Shown: piece by piece, positions 21,254 through 28,051 of the stretch
Layout of the letters: every line of letters begins with the position of its first letter
How positions within the stretch are numbered: the first letter of the stretch is position 1
NCBI RefSeq assembly: GCF_000002875.2
Contig: NC_009420.2
Span: 1,526,951-1,590,950 of the forward strand
Source: Leishmania infantum JPCM5
Taxonomy: Eukaryota; Euglenozoa; Kinetoplastea; Trypanosomatida; Trypanosomatidae
Direction: 5' to 3'
Length of the DNA: 64,000 nt
The notes under the pieces: generated by a model
Told to the model about the DNA's origin: nothing
Database searches by the model: none
What the model saw: only the letters and a program-made list of their open reading frames with translations
Position numbers and translations under genes: made by a program

Positions 21254-21930
21254 TGTGTCTCTTTGAGTGCGTTTTTTAGTGCGTGCAAATCTGCGAGAGC
21301 GCTTACATCCTTATCGCTCGTGTACCATTCTGCCCCCACGCATCCGCATTTTTCCTCTTTCCCAAACGACCATCATCGTCACCTCTTCATTGTTTTTTTT
21401 TTCGTGCAGAATCTGGGGTGCGTCGAAGCGGCAGCACGGCCGAACTACCACATGTGTGCGTTCCTGTGTGATCTTTCCACCACTACTACCACCGCTTATC
21501 GCCCACCATCGGTCAGCAGATTCAGCACCCGCTCCCTTCTGTAGATGGAGAGAGAGTCAGGCAAAGAACAACACGGCAACTCTAACGCGGTGCTCCTCTC
21601 CGAAGCGACACCAAAGTGTGTCTGTGTTTATGTGTGTGAAGGGGGACAAAAATAACAAAACACCGTGCGGGCCCGATCCAGTTTTTTCCTGCCGGCGTCT
21701 TCTAGCGTTGCCCAGAACCCCCTTACCGTTGCTGACTACATGCCTTTCCGACTAAAGTCTCACAGCGAACTCTCCAGATCCACCCTGCCCCCAAAACCAC
21801 CCTCACCGTGGCCTTCTCCGCTCCTGCCAGCCACCCCATCACTTTCGCCTCTTCCTGCTCTGCCAAACAAGCAGCACCTCCCTATCACTTCGTTCGGCTG
21901 CTAAACTCCCAAACTTGCAACAAAAAGCAC
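21254..21930 (+). other. Leader of the snoRNA repeat region
   Basis: No coding gene. T/C-rich sequence with one strong splice acceptor (see separate entry) and then unique sequence up to the first base of repeat unit A at about 21931. Confidence 0.55.
21391..21409 (+). promoter_or_regulatory. Strong splice acceptor without a downstream protein gene
   Basis: Twelve pyrimidines (mostly T) at 21391-21403 followed by gtgcAG at 21408-21409, as good as those in front of protein genes here. The next protein gene starts 6.6 kb away, so this probably processes the precursor of the snoRNA repeats. Trypanosomatid snoRNA clusters are known to be transcribed polycistronically by RNA polymerase II. Confidence 0.45.
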
Positions 21931-22150
21931 AGCCATCGGACACAGGGAGGCTGCGCTCGGTGCCTTCCTGTGATGAAGTCAGGCCGGCGAGAATGTCGAG
22001 AGCCCAGCGCAACGCGCGTCCATCCCTCCTTGCCGCTCTCCGCGTGTGCCGCAGCTGTGGCGGCGGCAGAGGGAAGGGAGGCAGGCGCGGTGGTGGGGTC
22101 TGCAGCTCGTCGTCTTTTCGCGGCGTGTGTGTGTGTGTGTGCGACACTTA

Positions 22151-22224
22151 GCCGCAAACAAAGGAACACGGGGGGACTCCAAACACCGTCTATTCCCCTG
22201 CGTGATGGAACTGTGGCGAGACGG
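22151..22224 (+). ncRNA. Candidate H/ACA-like snoRNA (AGA box), unit A copy 1, position 1
   Basis: 74 nt that fold as one trypanosomatid-type H/ACA hairpin. Lower stem gccgc (22151-22155) pairs with gtggc (22213-22217). The left pocket strand is 11 nt and the right one 8 nt. Upper stem cacg+gggg (22167-22174) pairs with cccc (22195-22198) and cgtg (22201-22204), with a 2-nt bulge. The AGA box is at 22219-22221, followed by 3 nt. The distance from the base of the upper stem to AGA is 14 nt, the canonical spacing for pseudouridine guides. The same 74 bp recurs five more times in the window. Inference by eye; not checked against RNA data. Confidence 0.6.
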
Positions 22225-22894
22225 TGCGTGCGGCGCCGGGCCAGCGTGCTGCCCGCGTGTGTCAGTGTTGTTTTTGTGCGGTGAGCAAAGGGGCTTGGGA
22301 TTGGTAGGGGGGTGTCTTCATGCTTCCACTGCCTTGCTCATCTACCCTCCTTCACCCCCCTCCCTCCCCCGTGAATAGGATTGCGCTGCTGTTCGCTGTG
22401 TTGCATGATGCGGTTTGTGTCCCGGCTCTCACGAACAATCCCGCCCGGAGTTTACCATACTTGATCTCTTGCGCGGACCTACGGGTGCCCAGATGCGTGG
22501 CGTGTGGTAGGCGGCGCGTACGTGCGCGCGCTGCAACTGCGCCAAAGGGGTCATTGTCAAATTCCTTGCAGCGGCTGGTGCGAGATGGTAGGAGGGGGAA
22601 CTTTCTCTCCTCTGCCCTATCATCCCTGTTGGTGCCGTGCCAGGACCGTATGACTCCAAGAGCTGTTTGCCGTTGTGCGTGTGCGCGTGGGTGAGCGAGA
22701 GACGACGACGACAACTGAACCTCATTTGCAATACACAGTTGGTGAGAGCCTTTCTTTCGATGATGATGCACGAGTTAATCCATTCTCTGAGTCTCTGTGT
22801 GCGTGTGTATGTGCGCAGGTGCACTGCCGAACTGCGGCGTGACGGGTGCTAGACATGCGGGGGCTGCTGTGTCGAGGAGCATGAGCAGTGTGCA

Positions 22895-22968
22895 GCCGCA
22901 AGCAAAGGAGCACGGGGGGACTCCAAACACCGTCTATTCCCCTGCGTGATGGAACTGTGACGAGACGG
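22895..22968 (+). ncRNA. Candidate H/ACA-like snoRNA, unit A copy 1, position 2 (diverged)
   Basis: Second copy of the 74-bp element within the same unit, with four substitutions relative to 22151-22224. The upper stem and AGA box (22963-22965) are kept; the right strand of the lower stem reads gtgac, adding one mismatch to the lower stem. Could be a paralogue or a decaying copy. Confidence 0.5.
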
Positions 22969-23422
22969 CATGTGATGCAACGCCTCCAACGCTGGACCGC
23001 ACTGCTTGCTGTTTGCACGGGAAGGGGCGGGTGCTGCGGCATCGTGTGTGTTGGCGTCTGGCACCTGGCGGTGGCTGGATCGCCATGTCACCGCACGGGA
23101 GAGCTGCCTATCGGCATCGCTCATCCTTGCAGCGCACACGCCTTTGCCCTCACCCTGCTGCCGAGATGTGGGGCACTGTGAAGACGGTGGAGAACAAAGC
23201 ACAGCCATCGGACACAGGGAGGCTGCGCTCGGTGCCTTCCTGTGATGAAGTCAGGCCGGCGAGAATGTCGAGAGCCCAGCGCAACGCGCGTCCATCCCTC
23301 CTTGCCGCTCTCCGCGTGTGCCGCAGCTGTGGCGGCGGCAGAGGGAAGGGAGGCAGGCGCGGTGGTGGGGTCTGCAGCTCGTCGTCTTTTCGCGGCGTGT
23401 GTGTGTGTGTGTGCGACACTTA

Positions 23423-23496
23423 GCCGCAAACAAAGGAACACGGGGGGACTCCAAACACCGTCTATTCCCCTGCGTGATGGAACTGTGGCGAGACGG
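23423..23496 (+). ncRNA. Candidate H/ACA-like snoRNA, unit A copy 2, position 1
   Basis: Identical to 22151-22224, one repeat period (1272 bp) downstream. Confidence 0.55.
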
Positions 23497-23829
23497 TGCG
23501 TGCGGCGCCGGGCCAGCGTGCTGCCCGCGTGTGTCAGTGTTGTTTTTGTGCGGTGAGCAAAGGGGCTTGGGATTGGTAGGGGGGTGTCTTCATGCTTCCA
23601 CTGCCTTGCTCATCTACCCTCCTTCACCCCCCTCCCTCCCCCGTGAATAGGATTGCGCTGCTGTTCGCTGTGTTGCATGATGCGGTTTGTGTCCCGGCTC
23701 TCACGAACAATCCCGCCCGGAGTTTACCATACTTGATCTCTTGCGCGGACCTACGGGTGCCCAGATGCGTGGCGTGTGGTAGGCGGCGCGTACGTGCGCG
23801 CGCTGCAACTGCGCCAAAGGGGTCATGGT

Positions 23830-23929
23830 NNNNNNNNNNNNNNNNNNNNNNNNNNNNNNNNNNNNNNNNNNNNNNNNNNNNNNNNNNNNNNNNNNNNNNN
23901 NNNNNNNNNNNNNNNNNNNNNNNNNNNNN
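23830..23929. other. Assembly gap (100 N)
   Basis: Exactly 100 N, a conventional placeholder for a gap of unknown size. It falls inside repeat unit A on the left and unit B on the right, so the junction between the two families is not seen. Confidence 0.99.
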
Positions 23930-23988
23930 GTGTGATGAGTCTGCTAAGATGTACGCAACATTTACAATTGGAAGACGAGTCTGAACAC
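23930..23988 (+). ncRNA. Candidate C/D-box snoRNA B-a, copy 1
   Basis: C box gTGATGA (TGATGA at 23933-23938) and D box CTGA at 23981-23984, with a short terminal stem gtg (23930-23932) / cac (23986-23988). 42 nt separate the boxes, room for one guide upstream of D (...acaattggaagacgagt). One substitution distinguishes it from copy 2. The left end touches the gap. Confidence 0.6.
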
Positions 23989-24248
23989 TGATGCACGCAC
24001 TGATAAACGGCACTGACGCGACCGTGCTTGTCTCCCACCGCCCGTGTGCGCGGCCAGGACGCAGATGCTCCGTGGACGGAACGTGGCAGGCTGCGGAGGG
24101 CACACTCATCCCTCATACGCGGTTCAACACATGATCCCAGAGCTTGCGGGCGGCGGCGGCGCTGCGTGCGTCCCGCGCGGCCCCGGAAAAGAGGGGGGAG
24201 GGGGGCAGAGCTGTCCCGATCTGGAGCTGTGCGCCACCGCACCACCGC

Positions 24249-24290
24249 TGATGACAATCCTTCACCACAAATGTAACTCGGGAAAACTGA
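24249..24290 (+). ncRNA. Weak C/D-box snoRNA-like element B-b, copy 1
   Basis: cTGATGA with TGATGA at 24249-24254 and CTGA at 24287-24290, 32 nt apart. The base before the C box is C rather than a purine, and the terminal stem is only 2 bp, so this is less convincing than its neighbours. Repeated in copy 2 at 25470-25511. Confidence 0.35.
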
Positions 24291-24297
24291 GCCACCA

Positions 24298-24372
24298 CGC
24301 GTGGGTGATGAGCAACCGTACGGAGCAATCGTTAGATAGTAAGTCTGAGCTGGTGCGCGTGCTGACCACGTG
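24298..24372 (+). ncRNA. Candidate C/D-box snoRNA B-c, copy 1
   Basis: Terminal stem of 7 bp: cgcgtgg (24298-24304) with ccacgtg (24366-24372, one G-U). C box GTGATGA (TGATGA at 24306-24311), inner CTGA at 24345-24348 as D', and D box CTGA at 24362-24365. Total about 75 nt, the usual size. A guide upstream of D' could use gttagatagtaagt. One of the best snoRNA candidates in the window. Confidence 0.65.
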
Positions 24373-24696
24373 CGGCGGCATCCCTTGTTAATAGCGAGCA
24401 GTCCACCCGCATCCCCGCAAGCTGCTCGTCTACACCGGGGGAGAGAAAGAGGGAGCGGGCGGTGCCGTCTGTGTGTGCCCGGTACTGTGCAAGCGCTCAT
24501 TTTCAAGCCGCACGCGGGCCTGTTGCTGGTGCCCCTGCGGTCGGGTGATGCGCGAGAGCGTGCTCGTGCGTGCGTGGCCAAGCAGTGTCGCTATGCGTCT
24601 CCGTCTCACCTCGGTGCGGAGCAACGGTACGAAACACGTGCGAGACACGGCTGCTTTCTCTGTGTGGTGCGCGTGTGCGGGAGGTGGGTTTGGGCG

Positions 24697-24835
24697 GCGC
24701 GTGCGCATGTGATGACGTACGCTTTGGAATTGACTGCCGACCTGCGCGGAGCGCGTCGCGTGCTGTGCGGACAACGTGCATTGGTGTGCATATCCTCTAC
24801 TGTTACTCAAAATAAAACTTCTGAGGCGCACGCGC
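24697..24835 (+). ncRNA. Candidate C/D-box snoRNA B-d
   Basis: Perfect 10-bp terminal stem gcgcgtgcgc (24697-24706) / gcgcacgcgc (24826-24835). It encloses C box gTGATGA (TGATGA at 24710-24715) and D box CTGA at 24821-24824, preceded by aaaataaaactt. At 139 nt it is long for the class; no clear D'/C' pair. It is directly followed by an 18-bp palindrome. Present once; the second copy is cut by the gap. Confidence 0.55.
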
Positions 24836-24853
24836 GGCCGTGCCGGCACGGCC
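24836..24853. repeat. 18-bp perfect palindrome
   Basis: GGCCGTGCC followed directly by its reverse complement GGCACGGCC. It abuts the closing stem of candidate snoRNA B-d; could help end or process the precursor, or be chance in GC-rich DNA. Confidence 0.85.
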
Positions 24854-24968
24854 ACCAGTACACCACCCTCACGCGCACAACCTGCGAAGGGAGGAGAGAG
24901 AGAGAGAGACGGCGCCCCGGCAGCTGCCCGTCCCCACTGCTACTGCTGCTGCGCGCGCGCCTGTGCGC

Positions 24969-25068
24969 CACGCTGATGATCTCTCTATTCGCATCGCGAC
25001 ACGCTGACACACACGACCTGAGTGACACGCGAACGGAACCAACAATCGAGAAAGAACAGCTGAGTGTG
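24969..25068 (+). ncRNA. Candidate C/D-box snoRNA B-e
   Basis: C box TGATGA at 24974-24979, inner CTGA boxes at 25004-25007 and 25018-25021, and outer CTGA at 25060-25063. Terminal stem cacgc (24969-24973) / gtgtg (25064-25068), 5 bp with one G-U. About 100 nt. The guide upstream of D would use aatcgagaaagaacag. Either inner box may be D'. Confidence 0.5.
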
Positions 25069-25150
25069 CGCGGCGTGTGCGCGCTCGGGCGGGGAAGGGG
25101 GAAGCCCGGAAGCGAGCGACTGGAAGCGCGGCGGGGAGCAAGTCTGGTCG

Positions 25151-25209
25151 GTGTGATGAGTCTGCTAAGATGTACGCAACATTTACAATTGGAAGACAAG
25201 TCTGAACAC
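25151..25209 (+). ncRNA. Candidate C/D-box snoRNA B-a, copy 2
   Basis: Same as 23930-23988 except one G-to-A change 7 nt before the D box (CTGA 25202-25205); C box TGATGA at 25154-25159. The change lies in the predicted guide region, so the copies may differ in guide fit. Confidence 0.6.
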
Positions 25210-25469
25210 TGATGCACGCACTGATAAACGGCACTGACGCGACCGTGCTTGTCTCCCACCGCCCGTGTGCGCGGCCAGGACGCAGATGCTCCGTGGACGG
25301 AACGTGGCAGGCTGCGGAGGGCACACTCATCCCTCATACGCGGTTCAACACATGATCCCAGAGCTTGCGGGCGGCGGCGGCGCTGCGTGCGTCCCGCGCG
25401 GCCCCGGAAAAGAGGGGGGAGGGGGGCAGAGCTGTCCCGATCTGGAGCTGTGCGCCACCGCACCACCGC

Positions 25470-25511
25470 TGATGACAATCCTTCACCACAAATGTAACTC
25501 GGGAAAACTGA
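25470..25511 (+). ncRNA. Weak C/D-box snoRNA-like element B-b, copy 2
   Basis: Identical to 24249-24290, 1221 bp downstream, with the same weak terminal stem and non-purine base before the C box. Confidence 0.35.
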
Positions 25512-25518
25512 GCCACCA

Positions 25519-25593
25519 CGCGTGGGTGATGAGCAACCGTACGGAGCAATCGTTAGATAGTAAGTCTGAGCTGGTGCGCGTGCTGACCACGTG
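25519..25593 (+). ncRNA. Candidate C/D-box snoRNA B-c, copy 2
   Basis: Identical to 24298-24372 including the 7-bp terminal stem, C, D' and D boxes; one period downstream. Confidence 0.65.
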
Positions 25594-25764
25594 CGGCGGC
25601 ATCCCTTGTTAATAGCGAGCAGTCCACCCGCATCCCCGCAAGCTGCTCGTCTACACCGGGGGAGAGAAAGAGGGAGCGGGCGGTGCCGTCTGTGTGTGCC
25701 CGGTACTGTGCAAGCGCTCATTTTCAAGCCGCACGTGGGCCAGTTGGTCGTGCCCCTGCAGTCG

Positions 25765-25864
25765 NNNNNNNNNNNNNNNNNNNNNNNNNNNNNNNNNNNN
25801 NNNNNNNNNNNNNNNNNNNNNNNNNNNNNNNNNNNNNNNNNNNNNNNNNNNNNNNNNNNNNNNN
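25765..25864. other. Assembly gap (100 N)
   Basis: Second 100-N placeholder, between unit B on the left and unit A on the right. The 40 bp left of it and about 90 bp right of it (with an isolated N at 25922 and several extra bases relative to the other copies) look like low-quality contig ends. Confidence 0.99.
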
Positions 25865-26012
25865 GCGCGTCCAATCCCCTCCCTTGCCGCTCTTCCGCGT
25901 GTGCCCCGCAAGCTGTGGCGGNCGGCAGAGGGGAAGGGAGGCCAGGCCGCGGTGGTGGGGTCTGCAGCTCGTCGTCTTTTCGCGGCGTGTGTGTGTGTGT
26001 GTGCGACACTTA

Positions 26013-26086
26013 GCCGCAAACAAAGGAACACGGGGGGACTCCAAACACCGTCTATTCCCCTGCGTGATGGAACTGTGGCGAGACGG
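26013..26086 (+). ncRNA. Candidate H/ACA-like snoRNA, second A array, position 1
   Basis: Same 74-bp element as 22151-22224, with lower stem, pocket, upper stem and AGA box all conserved. Confidence 0.55.
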
Positions 26087-26756
26087 TGCGTGCGGCGCCG
26101 GGCCAGCGTGCTGCCCGCGTGTGTCAGTGTTGTTTTTGTGCGGTGAGCAAAGGGGCTTGGGATTGGTAGGGGGGTGTCTTCATGCTTCCACTGCCTTGCT
26201 CATCTACCCTCCTTCACCCCCCTCCCTCCCCCGTGAATAGGGATGCGCTGCTGTTCGCTGTGTTGCATGATGCGGTTTGTGTCCCGGCTCTCACGAACAA
26301 TCCCGCCCGGAGTTTACCATACTTGATCTCTTGCGCGGACCTACGGGTGCCCAGATGCGTGGCGTGTGGTAGGCGGCGCGTACGTGCGCGCGCTGCAACT
26401 GCGCCAAAGGGGTCATTGTCAAATTCCTTGCAGCGGCTGGTGCGAGATGGTAGGAGGGGGAACTTTCTCTCCTCTGCCCTATCATCCCTGTTGGTGCCGT
26501 GCCAGGACCGTATGACTCCAAGAGCTGTTTGCCGTTGTGCGTGTGCGCGTGGGTGAGCGAGAGACGACGACGACAACTGAACCTCATTTGCAATACACAG
26601 TTGGTGAGAGCCTTTCTTTCGATGATGATGCACGAGTTAATCCATTCTCTGAGTCTCTGTGTGCGTGTGTATGTGCGCAGGTGCACTGCCGAACTGCGGC
26701 GTGACGGGTGCTAGACATGCGGGGGCTGCTGTGTCGAGGAGCATGAGCAGTGTGCA

Positions 26757-26830
26757 GCCGCAAGCAAAGGAGCACGGGGGGACTCCAAACACCGTCTATT
26801 CCCCTGCGTGATGGAACTGTGACGAGACGG
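26757..26830 (+). ncRNA. Candidate H/ACA-like snoRNA, second A array, position 2 (diverged)
   Basis: Matches the diverged copy at 22895-22968, with gtgac in the lower stem and AGA box at 26825-26827. Confidence 0.5.
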
Positions 26831-27282
26831 CATGTGATGCAACGCCTCCAACGCTGGACCGCACTGCTTGCTGTTTGCACGGGAAGGGGCGGGTGCTGCG
26901 GCATCGTGTGTGTTGGCGTCTGGCACCTGGCGGTGGCTGGATCGCCATGTCACCGCACGGGAGAGCTGCCTATCGGCATCGCTCATCCTTGCAGCGCACA
27001 CGCCTTTGCCCTCACCCTGCTGCCGAGATGTGGGGCACTGTGAAGACGGTGGAGAACAAAGCACAGCCATCGGACACAGGGAGGCTGCGCTCGGTGCCTT
27101 CCTGTGATGAAGTCAGGCCGGCGAGAATGTCGAGAGCCCAGCGCAACGCGCGTCCATCCCTCCTTGCCGCTCTCCGCGTGTGCCGCAGCTGTGGCGGCGG
27201 CAGAGGGAAGGGAGGCAGGCGCGGTGGTGGGGTCTGCAGCTCGTCGTCTTTTCGCGGCGTGTGTGTGTGTGTGCGACACTTA

Positions 27283-27356
27283 GCCGCAAACAAAGGAACA
27301 CGGGGGGACTCCAAACACCGTCTATTCCCCTGCGTGATGGAACTGTGGCGAGACGG
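27283..27356 (+). ncRNA. Candidate H/ACA-like snoRNA, last copy at the array edge
   Basis: Complete 74-bp element with AGA box at 27351-27353. The repeat homology stops 10 bp further on, so the terminal partial unit keeps one whole RNA element. Confidence 0.55.
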
Positions 27357-27366
27357 TGCGTGCGGC

Positions 27367-28051
27367 AGAAATACGGAGCTGCTGAAGGAGATGGCTATAT
27401 ATTGACAAGGAATTTTTTATGCTGTTGTTGATGGCGCGCAATCATACTTGGTGTTTTGCTCTCAGGCTAGTGTTTTTTCGGATGGCGTGAAACCTCGTGC
27501 GCCCGATAGACGGACGTTACACGCGGTGCTTCTGTGTGATTCACGATGATTGCGGTGTACGCTGCTGGATGCGCATAGAAAAACGAAAATTGCTTTTATA
27601 AAGTGTGCTTCCGTTCGGCGAGGGCTCTTGTGCACTCCAACGGATGGGGAGTGGCAGTGCTTTTTCTCAGGCGGTGCTGGTATGGTGAAGGGCACCTCCA
27701 TCATAACAAGAAAGCCGGCGGTTGGTGCATATGAAGCAGGTCCGTGTGCAGAGGCGCATGCAGAAAGCGTTATATTCGCTTCTTTTCTGTTTAGGAATGC
27801 ACACATGCACTACCTGCTCTCCTCACTGCACCTTTATTCTTTGTTTTATGATCGCATGTCCCGTTACAGTGATGATCGCACGCTAAAAGAAGATACCTGC
27901 ATCCTTCTACACCTCTTGTAAACTTCGCCAATCTAGCCACGTGTCCGGAGAGCTGGTGTGCCCTAGGCACCGCTCTCGGTCTTGGTCCCGCTCCTTCCCC
28001 TCTCACCACTTCGACACTATTTTGTTTGCCGTCGAAAAGGAGGAGTGAAAC
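27367..28051 (+). other. Intergenic spacer after the snoRNA array
   Basis: Unique sequence, noticeably richer in A/T than the array. No coding gene seen. C/T tract at 27989-28016 and AG at 28038-28039 make the acceptor for the next gene, 12 nt before its ATG. Confidence 0.6.

Larger units (their letters stand above)
21931..23829 (+). repeat. Tandem repeat unit A, first array (1272-bp period)
   Basis: One complete unit (21931-23202) followed by 627 bp of a second, near-identical copy (23203-23829) cut by an assembly gap. Period fixed by matching agccatcgga at 21931 and 23203. Each unit contains a GT-repeat, two copies of a 74-bp H/ACA-like RNA element 744 bp apart, and an 8-bp-stem hairpin. 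No conserved reading frame is supported. Confidence 0.9.
23930..25764 (+). repeat. Tandem repeat unit B (1221-bp period)
   Basis: One full unit (23930-25150) plus 614 bp of a second (25151-25764), almost identical until the last 40 bp before the gap. The period is fixed by the repeated gtgtgatgag at 23930 and 25151. Unrelated in sequence to unit A. Several C/D snoRNA-like elements lie on the + strand in each copy. Confidence 0.9.
25865..27366 (+). repeat. Tandem repeat unit A, second array
   Basis: About 1200 bp of one unit (25865-27064) plus the first 302 bp of another (27065-27366), after which the sequence diverges abruptly. Nearly identical to 21931-23829. The last partial copy ends 10 bp after the H/ACA-like element. 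Confidence 0.9.

Noticed and set aside
22760..22790. ATGATGA...CTGA pair in unit A as another C/D snoRNA
   Set aside because: Only 20 nt between the boxes and no terminal stem; too short for a guide RNA.
24542..24556. GTGATGC in unit B as a C box
   Set aside because: Off-consensus last base and no D box with a matching stem.
24370..25212. 280-codon frame within unit B
   Set aside because: Runs across at least three snoRNA-like elements and a palindrome; Arg/Cys-rich chance frame in GC-rich DNA.
21931..27366. CRISPR-like or satellite/centromeric array
   Set aside because: Periods of 1.2-1.3 kb, no short direct repeats with spacers; snoRNA-type boxes explain the conserved parts better. A centromere cannot be excluded but nothing supports it.
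21918..27431. Repeated open frames of 60-180 codons inside units A and B
   Set aside because: Present in several overlapping frames on both strands, with no codon bias or domain; explained as non-coding repeat DNA.
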